DNA from: Arion vulgaris
Lineage: Eukaryota; Mollusca; Gastropoda; Stylommatophora; Arionidae
Direction of reading: 5' to 3'
Assembly: GCA_020796225.1 (NCBI GenBank)
Contig: CM036754.1
Span: 16,881,367-16,945,366, forward strand
DNA length: 64,000 nt
Under the pieces are notes generated by a model. That model did not search any database. It was not told where the DNA came from and saw only the letters and a program-made list of their open reading frames with translations. Of the stretch, positions 53,959 to 64,000 are shown piece by piece. How positions within the stretch are numbered: the first letter of the stretch is position 1; each line of letters begins with the position of its first letter. Made by a program: the position numbers and the translations under genes.

Positions 53959-54123
53959 CAGTGGCGGCTCGTCATTAAGGACCAGTGGTGCCGGACCCCA
54001 CCAAAAATAAGGTGTAACATGTATTTATTATTTTATACATTACAATATATCCTAACCGAAACCATGATTTTCCGAAAATATCTGTCTGGCCCCACCAACA
54101 AAAATTATCACGAGCCGCCACTG
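53959..54123. mobile_element. hAT-type MITE, family A
   Basis: 165 bp with a perfect 14-bp inverted repeat CAGTGGCGGCTCGT, flanked by TTATTATG / TTGTTATG (7 of 8). Confidence 0.9.
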
Positions 54124-54195
54124 TTGTTATGTATTACTTGGATTCTCTGTGAAGAGTTAAATCTTATTTTTCATGTTTGTTGGTAACTCATGGGA

Positions 54196-54372
54196 TCTTC
54201 TTCTTCTTCTTCCAACGCTTCATATCAACCACTTATTAACCACTCTTTGTGATTTGTATGTGATCTGAGCCTAAGAGCGATTGTACGTTGTACCAGTTAT
54301 GCTCCTACAAGTAGGCCAGCACATCCGATTTATGCGACGCTTTTTATTTACTAGGTTAACTTCCCTAGTGAG
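54196..54372 (-). mobile_element. SINE-C copy, head missing
   Basis: Begins with CTTCTTCTTCTTCTTCC and runs to TTAACTTCCCTAG. The head module is absent. Confidence 0.82.
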
Positions 54373-54853
54373 ACTTTGAAGATGGATAAGAAAACAGGAA
54401 GTATGTTAAGACAATAGAGGAAAACTTATTAGAAGAATAATTGGGTACACCTGAGATGTTAAGATGAATAGAGGGAAAACTTCTTAGAAGAATAATTGGG
54501 TACACCTGAGATGTTAAGGCTAGCAATATCAGACCACAAGAACTAACTGGTCTAAAAGTCATACATAAAGACACACAAATCAGGCGATGAATTGGACAAC
54601 AGATGACCAAAGAAAGATTACAAAGACATACAATGCTGCAGTGGACACCGCAAAAAATGGTGGCTTAGGGGCACGGGTGCGAATTTTTTTTAAATACCTC
54701 AAAGTCATGCATAAGACTATGTTTGAAGAGGAGGTAACGAGACAATGTCGTACTTGGTGGACAGTTTTTGTCTATGCATTATAAGCCCTAGAACGTGATG
54801 AGAACTGATGATGATGGTGATGATCTTCAATTGACAGTGTCGTGTATCATCTA

Positions 54854-55028
54854 CAGGGCCTTGCCCTGCTATGATACAGAGAGACGGTCGCATCAGGCTG
54901 CACATTAAGGAGAGCGGCATAAGCAGCAAAATCAAAGTTACAATTGAAGGTTATTTTAAGGAAAAACATTTAAGTGGCAGCATTTCGAAAACTTGCATCA
55001 TACTGAGAAAATATACCGCACGGCCCTG
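54854..55028. mobile_element. hAT-type MITE, family B
   Basis: 175 bp, ends CAGGGCCTTGC and GCACGGCCCTG (inverted), flanked by ATCATCTA / ATCATATA (7 of 8). Reverse orientation to 40484-40652. Confidence 0.86.
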
Positions 55029-55199
55029 ATCATATAATGCTTTTCCTTTTAAGAAATGTTACTTTTTCCCTGTCTATTCTACTCATTATTTAGAATCTGC
55101 ATATATCATCTGATGTTATCAGAGTTTCAATGTGTTTCTTCTTCTGCGATACACTTCTGATATGCGATTACTCCGGTATGTGTCATAAACAGGACGGTG

Positions 55200-55440
55200 C
55201 GCTTGAGATCTTCACCTGTCTTCCATAGTTTGTTCGGAAGGGTTGTTCCTGTTGGCTAGATTTCCATTCTTCCGCTGCTCAGGCTGAAGCAGTCTTGCAG
55301 GATGCGCTCTAGGATTGCTTTGGTGCTCTGCAGGTGCAGTCATCGGAGTCCCTGAGACCCATTCTATGGAGGTGTGAGCTGAGACCGCAGTGTCCCTCTC
55401 CAAGTCTAAAGCCAGTGATCTGCGCTTTCTGCTTAATGTA
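55200..55440 (-). mobile_element. LINE C-terminal zinc-motif fragment
   Basis: The minus strand gives ITGFRLGEGHCGLSSHLHRM GLRDSDDCTCRAPKQS, the H-C-C-type end of jockey-like LINE proteins, followed by stops. Confidence 0.75.
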
Positions 55441-56150
55441 TTTATGTTGTCGGGCTCTAGGTTGTATCCTCTGTATCCGACTAATTTTGTAGAAATTTTA
55501 ATTTAATTTAAATCTTTTTAAAATTAATTTTACACTGGAGGCGGTTTTGCAGCCTACTTTTTGTTTTGATCTGCCAAGGGCTCTTTTACGTAGCCAACTC
55601 TACGCCCGTCTCATATATAACTAAGAACACGATCTCACCTACATTGTGATCAGTGATATCTGGAAACACTTTTTCTGTTGCTTATGGACATGTAGTGAAG
55701 GCCGTGATAGAAGTCAGACTCGGCGAACCTAAGATGACCTAGACTTTACCCTACTTTCAATCGGTGACCCTGGTATTAGTCTAGATAAGTGGACAGGAAT
55801 CTAAGAGGAAAAGGAACATCAGTTTTAAATTGTACTGAGAACGGAATTCTGGCCGAAAGGTGCAACCTCGACCTCCGATAACAATCCGATAACAGTCTGA
55901 TAACAATCTGATAACAATCTGATAATACTTAGAGTTGACTGTGGTGCAGTCTTGATGTAAACTACAGCATAGTGAAAGAAGCTTCATTTTCACGGTAATT
56001 GAGTAAAAAAACATCAGTTCCAAACTAGGTTTGACACTGAACTATTACTCAGAAATACTAGATCAATGTTTCTGTCACATGTAAACACGCGGACACATAT
56101 TTATATACTTGAAGTGACCAATTAAGTATCGCATAAGGGGCAAAACTTGT
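55441..56150. other. Unassigned intergenic sequence
   Basis: Includes three tandem GATAACAATCT(G) words at ~55880-55925. No gene or element recognised. Confidence 0.35.
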
Positions 56151-56160
56151 GGGTTGTGTG

Positions 56161-56321
56161 CAGTGGTGGCTCGGGATCATTTTTGTTGGTGGGGCCAGAC
56201 ATTTTTCCGGATAAATCATGGTTTTTGGTTGCTATATTTTAATTTAGAAAATAATAAATACACGTATACATTATTTTCGTGGGACCCGGCCCCACTGGCC
56301 CTTAATGACCAGCCGCCACTG
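56161..56321. mobile_element. hAT-type MITE, family A
   Basis: 161 bp, ends CAGTGGTGGCTCG and CCAGCCGCCACTG (inverted), opposite orientation to 53959-54123, flanked by GTTGTGTG / ATTGTGTG (7 of 8). Confidence 0.87.
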
Positions 56322-56600
56322 ATTGTGTGTGTATTTGGGGTCAGGGAGTCTAATCTTTCCATTAGTTAGGAAGTATGGCAATTGTTATTCACTAGTCACA
56401 TGAAAACTAAGATAAATATATATTTTAAAAAACTATGTACTTGTGGCGAACTATAGTTCGAAAATTCGTGAACATCTTTATCGACCGATTTAAAATCATT
56501 CACTTGACAGAAATTAGTTGTTTTTTCACAATTTGCTATTGATAACAGTCGCGACCTTCGTAAAGTATTTTTTTGCTCACCTAAACACTTAATGTTATAA

Positions 56601-56768
56601 CGCCCGTGTGGTGACGGTCCGCAAGGAAGCAAAGAATAGTACCACTGCGACCTACAAGGCGACTGATTAGGCGTATAACTGACACAACGTACGATCGCTC
56701 TTAGGCTCAGATCACATACAAATCACACAGATTAACAAGTGGTCGATATAGAGCGTTCGAATAAGAAG
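56601..56768 (+). mobile_element. SINE-C copy with internal deletion
   Basis: CGCCCGTGTGGTGACGGTCC head, then a jump from CTACAAGGC to TAGGCGTATAACTG, then the normal tail. About 90 bp of the middle is missing. Confidence 0.85.
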
Positions 56769-56854
56769 TGCGAGAAGATTATAATTTGTTATTTGTAAAA
56801 TAACAGCGATGCTGATTTGGTATACATGTAGAACTTTAATAGTACAGTAATCTC

Positions 56855-57100
56855 CTTCTTCTATGAACGCTCCATATCGATCACCTGTTAATCACTTTTT
56901 GTGGTTTGTTTGTATGTGATTCAAGCTTAAGAGCGATTGTACCAGTTATGTGCGTAGGCCAGCACATTCTATTTCTGCGACGCTTTTATTTACTAGAGTA
57001 GCTTCCCTAGGCCCCTACCTCAGTCGCCTCTACGACATGCCTTGTAGGTCGCAGTGTTACTATTCTTTGCTCCCTTGTGAGCCCCGGAAACACACGGGTG
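56855..57100 (-). mobile_element. SINE-C copy
   Basis: CTTCTATGAACGCTCC to GAGCCCCGGAAACACACGGG. Confidence 0.85.
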
Positions 57101-57439
57101 TGACTAATTGGTTCGATGTGCAGTGATGATGATCCGCACGACTAAACTAAAACTAAACTAAAGACACGTATATCTTTTGTTCTGTTATATTGCATTCACT
57201 CTCAGACAGCACCTTTTATATATATTCAAAGAAAGCTGTGTTCAGCTTCTGTCAGTTGACTTATTCAAATAGTTTGTCCTGCATTGTAACTGGTGTTGAA
57301 AAAGTAATGATAACATCTTAATCTGGCGTGGTAGTGATGACTAGCTCGGTTCTTCTGAACTGACAATATGCATGATGTGCTTAGTGGTCTGGAATTTCTG
57401 TTCCCAATTTCATCCTATATTCATTTAAACCATACCTCT

Positions 57440-57640
57440 GCTATATAAAATGGAACGAATTCAGAAGTGGTGAAATCGGAGATTTGTCTGGTCGACCGTT
57501 GGTAACAACTGTTATAAGAAGGAGAAGATGGAGATGTGTTGGGCTTACCTTGAGAAAGAAATGATCACAGAATAACAAAGTAGGCATTGAAAGGGTTGAA
57601 GAAAGAGAGAACGCGAAAGAGAGGCGAGAAGTATCATATA
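57440..57640 (+). mobile_element. LINE-3 3' fragment
   Basis: The plus strand gives IKWNEFRSGEIGDLSGRPLV and RRRRWRCVGLTLRKK, matching 23085-23200. Confidence 0.75.
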
Positions 57641-57719
57641 TTCAATTTAAAAAGTTGGAAGACATTTAGAATAACAGATTAATTAAAAACATTGTTACAT
57701 GAAGGCTAAGATCGTCTTT

Positions 57720-58620
57720 TTTTCTTCTTCTGTCGATCACCCGCTATTAATTCAGGCGTAAAGTCATGACGCTTCTGACTGATTTTTGCGTGGGCCTAAA
57801 TTACCCTTTTATAGGCATCCGTCAACCATATGGACAGCCTTGCCGACTTTCGAGGTACTTAGATCCTTCAAGAGTGATCGTTGCAGGAGACCAAATGTCA
57901 TTGTAACTCTTTCTCGGACAGAGTTAGTTTTAGTGAAGGCATATCGGGTGACTTCTCTAACGGCTTTCCTGCCTGTGGTGAGGTCTTTCTATACGCAACT
58001 AACCACTCCTTAATGATCTTTTTGTGCCGTAAATTTGGGCTTAGATCTACACCAAAGAGCATTAGTCTTACATGCGCTGACTGGGTGAGATCGCTAAGAT
58101 AAAGACCCGAACGATCTCGACCCTTCTAGGGCTAGTCACAGGAAGTATCACCTTTTTGTGTTGCTTTGTCAAACAAACGATCATATGTTGGCGGTATGCT
58201 TAGCTTTTATATGATCTGAGCCATGACTTTTGGATGTCATCTGTGTAGGATGATCGGCGTCCAAAAAGTATTGCCCTTAGCTAATGCTTGGGTTTGTACC
58301 AGTCAAGCCTTTGCATTATCGACCATACTTTTCTATCCGCGGTGAGTTTATTTCTGAGTAGGAGTTTTCTCAGTCGCTTCAAGGCACATGTCGTTATTTG
58401 GCAATTAGCGAGGAAACACTGGTCTGGGGCTGGTCAAAAAGTTGTGTTGCATTCATTTCGTTGTTCGTTTTTATTCCCAGATTTTCATCAGATAGGTTTA
58501 TGTTTCCACATGTAATCGTCCATTTGTAGTGTTCCTCGAAATTCGTCATTCTTGTTGTATTGTTTGCTTGATAAAGGCCTTTTGGTCGAAACGTTGCTGT
58601 TTATCGTCACTGTTTATGTA
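57720..58620 (+). repeat. Unclassified repeat, with a hammerhead-like motif at its right end
   Basis: 58240-58470 matches 15010-15250. At 58566-58592 the plus strand reads CTTGATAAAGGCC-TTTT-GGTCGAAAC, which resembles a hammerhead ribozyme core of the kind reported in Penelope-like retroelements. No Penelope reverse transcriptase frame was seen. Confidence 0.4.
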
Positions 58621-58715
58621 TTTTGTAATACTATGGAGATCATGGAGACTATGGAGACATATGGAGATCGCTGCCTCCGTGATTCTGTCATGGGTGGCTG
58701 AGCAACAGGTAACAC
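58621..58715 (+). mobile_element. RNase H-LINE fragment, left part (split by hAT)
   Basis: ME(I)AASVILSWVAEQQVT, homologous to 51600-51655. It continues at 60818 after the hAT element. Confidence 0.75.
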
Positions 58716-59817
58716 CAGTGCCGGATTAAGCTAGCGCGGGGCCTGTAGCAAATTTTAGCGCGGGGCCCTAGATTTTGTATAATAATAAAGTAAAATACAA
58801 CTTTTACAAACAAACGTGTCTCGATTTAATGTGAGCAAATTTAGAGATAACACTAGACAAATCAATTTCTCTAAGTAAATTACATTCAATGTTCATTAAG
58901 GTGAGGTTATTTAGACGATATTGTCCCATCATGTTCCTTAACTCACTTTTTATGCTTTAATGTTGAAAAAGAACGTTGTCCGCTGCCGTTAGTAATCATT
59001 AAAGACTAGTAAATTCGTAAGACTATTTCTACATTTGGGAAACACGACTCTAATGAATTTTCCATTATAAGTTTATAAAATTTCAGTTCAAGAGCCTCAT
59101 TCTTTTCGTTATTAATAGCAGCAGCTACATTAGTTTTAAGAAGTTCAGCGAACTGCAAAAGTTCGTCGCCTAGGATTTCTTCCAAATCCTCTTAGTAAAA
59201 GCGGACAATATTTGGAGTTCTTTTCAAGATCTCTTCTGCTGTAAGAGATCTTAACTGTCGAAGTATTCCAAATACACCATTCACTCGATGGTACGCTTCC
59301 GTGCGTTTAACTTAGGCAGACAGTACATTATCAGTTATGACAATAAACGTCTGACTTTGCTTACAAGTTGAGAATCGACACACGCATCTTCTTTTTGCAA
59401 ACTAACAGCGAAATTAATGCTTGTTTATGGGAGGTGCTTTCTTCATGTCTCTTCAACAAATTATTTGCGTTTTTCCAGTCTACAAATCCTTCTTTCGTAA
59501 ACCATGACGAACAGTCTGAATCGGTAACTTTGCAAATAAAACAGAAAAGTTGTCCTTTAGTTTTTGAATAACACAACCAATCTCTCACATGAGTTTTGTT
59601 TGTTGGTTTATGTGTATATGTGAAAAACGGCTTTTGACAAAATCGTGGATTGTTTTCTTTAACATATGTTTTTTAACGTAGGACAAGAAATCACTGCTCA
59701 TATGGTATACTTCGCTAATCCCATTCGCAATCCAATAATCTCAATTGAAGTTGCTTGGCCATTCACCAATATCTTTGGAGTGCATTTTACTTAGTTGTGT
59801 TTTTGTGCACCAGAACA

Positions 59818-60165
59818 TCTTTTCTAGAGTGGTAATACAGTGGATACCATCCCACTGTGGAATACATGGCAACGAGACTGCGGATATATTGGCAAAAGAA
59901 GACAACAGGCTACCACAGACAGACACCAGTGTGACATGAGGAAGCAAAAGTGCGAATAAATTTGGCCTACAAGAATAAATGGTTGAGAGATCACCCAGGA
60001 CATGAAAAGGATGATGAATACCACCAACTAAGTAGAGAAGAACAAGTTAACACATGGCCAACCCATATACCTATCCAAGTCAAGCTATATGGAGATGTAC
60101 ATGGACACCGGTTGATTATTAACTACTTTAAAAGTATACAAATCGATGTCTGAAAACGTTGGAAG
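59818..60165 (+). mobile_element. RNase H-LINE fragment inside the hAT
   Basis: [27 protein letters not shown], then RINLAYKNKWLRDHPGHEKD and a C-terminal stretch, ending GAAGAAG. The same LINE type as 46600-47560. Confidence 0.8.
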
Positions 60166-60171
60166 AAGAAG

Positions 60172-60434
60172 TACAGGGTGTTCAACTTAAAAGCAGCCCC
60201 AGTGATAAATATAAATTTGCCAGGTACGGATTGCATCTCCGTCTATTTACTATTTAAACCGGTTCTGACTAGCTTGTCCTACGTCACATTTGTTCATCGC
60301 CCCTTCCGCACTACAATTACACACCATCACACAACCTTGACCTATACTACGTCATAACTGAACCTTTTCATTTCCATACATATATGCCAGATTAGCTCTA
60401 TTCACAGGCTGCTTTTAAGTTGAACACCCTATAG
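60172..60434. mobile_element. Mariner-like MITE inside the hAT
   Basis: 263 bp including TA at each end. Inverted repeats AGGGTGTTCAACTTAAAAGC + AGCC are identical over at least 24 bp (60175-60198 and 60408-60431). No coding sequence. TA ends suggest Tc1/mariner. Confidence 0.88.
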
Positions 60435-60506
60435 AATAAGAAAAAAAATGAAAGGGAATATTATTACCCACCTCCCAACCTTAGTTCCTTGTTTATGACT
60501 AGTGAC

Positions 60507-60712
60507 GCCCGTCTGCCCAGCGTGTTTGCAGCGCATTGGACTACGGTGACTATCCCTCTGTGTGTGCGGGTTCAATTCCGCGGGATGGCAGAAAAGCCAC
60601 AGATTCCCCAGATTTACGGTGTTCGTGGCACCCGAACCGAAGGGTTACGATGTCCATGGCACCGAGCCGAAGAGCTGAAAAGCTCAAGTGCTTCTGGATC
60701 GGAAAAAAAAGG
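60507..60712 (+). mobile_element. SINE-E copy inside the hAT
   Basis: Same family as 50416-50614: B box GGGTTCAATTCCGCGGG, body GATTTACGGTGTTCGTGGCA, A tail. Flanked by CTAGTGAC at 60499-60506 and 60713-60720. Confidence 0.9.
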
Positions 60713-60817
60713 CTAGTGACAGCTTAGCTCTGTCACATAGGCGCGGGGCCCCCAGAAGCGCGGGGCCAGTAGCATTTGCTACTTCTGCTACTAGGCTAAT
60801 CCGGCGCTGGGTAACAC

Positions 60818-60935
60818 ATACGATTATCATATCAGACTCGATGAATATGATTCAAATGATTGCATCTGAAATATGCGTGTGGAATGGGTTGACATCATTC
60901 CTAGATCACATCTCAAGAAAATGACTTGACTAACT
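60818..60935 (+). mobile_element. RNase H-LINE fragment, right part
   Basis: TIIISDSMNMIQMIASEICV in frame with the left part once the hAT and one TSD are removed; compare 51657-51770. Confidence 0.78.
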
Positions 60936-60989
60936 AGCTGGGCCTGATAACTGACGAGAAAACCTCTGACCTAGTTTCAGTTGGGGACT

Positions 60990-60990
60990 G

Positions 60991-61052
<62 letters not shown>
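60990..61052. repeat. (AT)n(TG)n microsatellite
   Basis: About 50 bp of AT then 12 bp of TG. Confidence 0.95.
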
Positions 61053-61053
<1 letters not shown>

Positions 61054-61257
61054 TTGATAGAACACTGCAAGCTTTTTTGCAATTTTACTCAATCCTGTGA
61101 GTCTATGGTTATTTATTTATGAAAAATATTAATAATATTGATATTCCTTGTTGTTAAACTTAACTTGTTGGATAATATAACTTTGATTTAGCATTTTGTG
61201 TTGATTTTAAAATGAATTCGTCTATATACAATAATACTGGAATGCGAGCTCACGTGA
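61050..61257. repeat. ~208-bp repeat, second copy of 49976-50183
   Basis: Same order of blocks as the copy near the ACP7 promoter. It begins immediately at the microsatellite. Confidence 0.75.
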
Positions 61258-61460
61258 CCGGTTGGGGTCTGATTTCCCATAATTTTAACCGAAGTCCGCA
61301 GGCCCATAAGTTTATTGTTGGCTCTGGACAGGCTGCGAAGTTGAAGATTTTTATAATTGATAAAATCATTGCTGAGCCTGGCCACACATCTTTTCGGTTA
61401 CCACCGTGCCAGGTCAAGTTGCCGCAGTAAACAAAACTTTCAAACTTTGTGATGTAAAAT

Positions 61461-61710
61461 TTCTTCTTAGAACGCTTCATATCGACCTGTGAACAATTTT
61501 GTGTGACTTGTATGTGAATTGATCCTAAGAGCAACTGTACGTTGTGCCAGTTATGCGCCCACAAGTAGGCCAGCACATCCGATTTCTGCAATGCTTTTTA
61601 TTTACTAAGGTAGCTTTCCTAGGTCCTATATCAGTCGCCTCTTACGACATGCCTTGTAGATTGCAGTGTTACTATTCTTTGCTTTCCTTGCGGGCCCCGG
61701 CAAAACATGG
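61461..61710 (-). mobile_element. SINE-C copy
   Basis: TTCTTCTTAGAACGCTTC to GCGGGCCCCGGCAAAACATG. Confidence 0.85.
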
Positions 61711-61809
61711 ACGGTATCCATGATTCAAGCCAATATGTTACCACTGGGAATATGCATGCTCTTAGTATTATGAATTTTGTTTTCTTATCGGTTCCATTCC
61801 ATAGTGTTT

Positions 61810-62000
61810 TTAGTTTTTAAGACTGAAACACAGACTCCAGAGCACATCATGCAGCCCTGCCTATCGTCCATACACCAATGAACGAAGCTTACACAGAAAA
61901 GCTATAAGAAATCACAAGGAACTTCAACTGACATGCAGCTTTATAGAGACAACCCATCTCATGGTTTAGACGAGCATACGAGACCGATCGCAAAGAAGAA
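61810..62000 (+). mobile_element. LINE C-terminal fragment with GAAGAAG tail
   Basis: TPEHIMQPCLSS, then TDMQLYRDNPSHGLDEHTRP and an AAAGAAGAAGAAG end. Confidence 0.6.
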
Positions 62001-62244
62001 GAAGAATACGGGTATGAGATCTGGCGAAGTTATGATTTTTAATATAAAAAGTGCCAGAAAAAAGAAGAAAAATATCTGCAATGGATGTAGCGTATCTTGA
62101 TACTAACAGAATGTCATCACGTAGATAAACAACTGCATCCATAAATAACACGCATATGTAACAATAAAAGAGCATCTAAACCATGGAATTAAACTGGAAA
62201 AAAGACTACCACGAGGTAATGTGATACCACCTGAATCAGTAACG

Positions 62245-62490
62245 TGAGGTGACTTTTCTCAACGGTACTAGTTTCAAATTACATACTTTGGTCACATCAA
62301 GCCTGGAAAGAACAATACTAGAAGGAAGGGTCCCAGGACGCAGAGGCAGACCAAGAAGAAGATGGCTACAAGATATTAAAGAAACCATGAACATGACCAT
62401 CGACGAAGTGGGTGAACTGCCAAGAGACAGAGTGAATTTCAGATGTGATGCAAAGAGAGCAACATCATATAAAGGATACGCACCTTGATG
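62245..62490 (+). mobile_element. LINE-5-type C-terminal fragment
   Basis: SSLERTILEGRVPGRRGRPR RRWLQDIKETMNMTIDEVGE. The same motif order as the LINE-5 copies on the left of the window. Confidence 0.7.
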
Positions 62491-62499
62491 ACTAGTTTC

Positions 62500-63720
62500 G
62501 TGAACAATGCAGTTTAGCAATGACACTTTTACCGGTCACAGTTTATAGAGTTGTCGCATGTCTATTCTCAATTCTTTGTTGTGGGAGACCACTATTCAAA
62601 TCCGAGTCCTCTTCTATATTTCATACTTTGAGGCACTGTCAAACTATATTGACAATAATTATGGAACTCTTCACCTGATCTCTTTCCTTAACGGGAACAA
62701 TGAAATACAGTTAATAACCAAAAACACTACCAATCAAAAGATGAAAATTGCAAAAACATTTGCTTGAGAGAGAACGACAAGAGTAGGTATTTATTATATA
62801 TACACACATACTGTCACTATGTAGGCGTGAACTAGTCCTTTCCACGGAGTTTCGTAAAAATAAATTAAATATTCTTAATTGAACGTTTAAGGGTTAAGCC
62901 ATGGCCCAATTTGGTTTTTTTAAAACCCGAATGCTTCTGATGTCGGAGTGCTATCTTTGGAGTCTAAATTAGCGGTAATATCGTTGAGTATTGTGAAGCA
63001 AATTGTAGAAATATTAATTTTGTTTAATCAATTTTTTTATTTTGTGCTTTTATGGCCCGTGAAAACTGTACTCAAATTATATTGACTTTAATGTCTTGGC
63101 TCTGGGGGACTTGGCTAGTCAATTGACACGCCATTGATCTTAACCTTTGCTAGTCTAAGTCAATGACACAGTGGATAAAATACCAATTAATTTACTTTGA
63201 TGACCTGACGTTATGATAGCTGAGTGGGAAAAAAGCAGTAAATAATGGACGCAGAAGTTTTATAACTAAATAAATGGGCACATTGAATGATTTTAATATA
63301 ACAAAGAAAACAACTTATTCAGTCTGTACACTTTCAAAGTGTACAAAGTCCTCTGAAATTAAATGGAGATGAGCTAACAAAATAAACAAGACACACAAAA
63401 CTATTATTCAAGATGGACACAAATGGAAAATTGGAGGGGCAAAAGTCAGGGAAAAAACTAGGCATTCAATTACTGAATATACTAGCAGTAATTGCTTGAC
63501 CGAAGACTATCAAGTAGCTTACTATAAAAATCTGGTACGGACTAACAGACGTGGCAATAACTTGAAATTCAACATTGAAAAGACAATCAGAAATCATAAT
63601 ACAAAACAAGGCTAATATAATCATAGCAAAGAAACGAACACAATTAAACGAAATGAACAAGATAACAAAACTGCACCCAATGACTGACCGAGAATAAATA
63701 CAGAGCACTACTACATGTTG
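62500..63720. other. AT-rich intergenic sequence, no feature
   Basis: No gene or shared repeat recognised. Confidence 0.35.
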
Positions 63721-63779
63721 AGATTCGCGATAGCTTGGTGGTTAGTGTACTTGCTTCGTAGAATCGTGTCGTACCAAAT
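63721..63779 (+). repeat. tRNA-like SINE head fragment
   Basis: GATAGCTTGGTGGTTAGTGT resembles a tRNA D-arm/A box. It is cut off by the SINE-C copy that follows. Confidence 0.35.
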
Positions 63780-64000
63780 CTTCTTCGAACGTTCCACATC
63801 GATCACTTGTTGACTCTTTGTGATTTGTATGTAATCTGAACCTAAGAGCGATTGTGCGTTGTGCCAGTTATGCGTCTACAAGTAGGCCAGCACATCCGAT
63901 TTCTGCGACGCTTTTTATTTACTTTGGTAGCTTCCATAGGCCCCTACCTCAGTCGTCTCTTATGACATGCCTTGTCAGTCGCAGTGTTACTATTCTTTGC
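63780..64000 (-). mobile_element. SINE-C copy, runs off the right edge
   Basis: CTTCTTCGAACGTTCC to TACTATTCTTTGC at the window end. Confidence 0.85.

Larger units (their letters stand above)
58716..60809 (-). mobile_element. hAT transposon, degraded, exact 8-bp TSD
   Basis: 2094 bp with ends CAGTGCCGGATTA and TAATCCGGCGCTG (12 of 13 inverted) and a subterminal GCGCGGGGCC motif repeated at both ends. Exact GGTAACAC flanks it at 58708-58715 and 60810-60817. The minus strand keeps a TTF-type zinc-finger start (GQLFCFICKVTDSDCSSWFT, NANNLLKRHEESTSHKQAL) at 59400-59588 and the hAT dimerisation signature TNGSGQRSFSTLK at ~58960-59000. The catalytic region is lost and stops are frequent. It resembles ZMYM1-like hAT transposases. 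Confidence 0.9.

Noticed and set aside
60540..60590. Functional tRNA gene (good B box)
   Set aside because: The B box belongs to a SINE-E head with TSD; no acceptor stem pairing was evident.

Overview
The window is nuclear DNA of an invertebrate animal. It is AT-rich, its two host genes are split by many GT-AG introns, and most of the rest is transposon debris. The closest family resemblance of the two genes is to animal proteins (purple acid phosphatase ACP7, and a nuclear ankyrin/PARP-type protein). A protostome, perhaps an arthropod, is plausible, but the sequence alone does not settle the phylum. There is no bacterial gene organisation, rRNA gene, convincing functional tRNA gene or CRISPR array.

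Both host genes lie on the minus strand. Gene 1 (exons from 20150 or 13630 down to 661, continuing past the left edge) encodes the N-terminal ~360 residues of a lysine-rich nuclear protein with ankyrin-like segments. All exon phases fit, but exon 7 carries an apparent 1-bp frameshift. Gene 2 (49644 down to 26081) is a complete 11-exon purple acid phosphatase of 438 residues. It has a signal peptide, all the metal-binding motifs and many N-glycosylation sequons, and no disruption. A TATA box stands just upstream of its start.

Almost everything else is mobile DNA. LINEs: one fairly long but broken element with endonuclease and reverse transcriptase (29590-32712), 5'-truncated copies of a second family, and many 3' or RNase H fragments of several others. 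SINEs: SINE-A (tRNA-like head, poly-A tail, ~325 bp), SINE-B and SINE-C (related, GAAGAAG tails), SINE-D (GAGAGA tail), SINE-E and SINE-F (tRNA-like). Many copies have exact target-site duplications (TSDs) of 8-13 bp. DNA transposons: a degraded hAT element with an exact 8-bp TSD and three later insertions inside it, two families of hAT-type MITEs, a mariner-like MITE, and a piggyBac-like element with TTAA ends.

Layout: 1-20.3 kb, gene 1 and its intronic repeats; 20.3-26 kb, intergenic repeats and AT-rich sequence; 26-49.7 kb, the phosphatase gene with LINEs, SINEs and satellites in its introns; 49.7-64 kb, intergenic repeat nests. The most interesting structures are a SINE dimer inserted as one unit, a module shared between the 5' part of a LINE and the heads of two SINE families, tandem arrays that appear to grow from a SINE tail and from a LINE reading frame, a hammerhead-like motif at 58.56 kb, and nested insertions that give a relative chronology.
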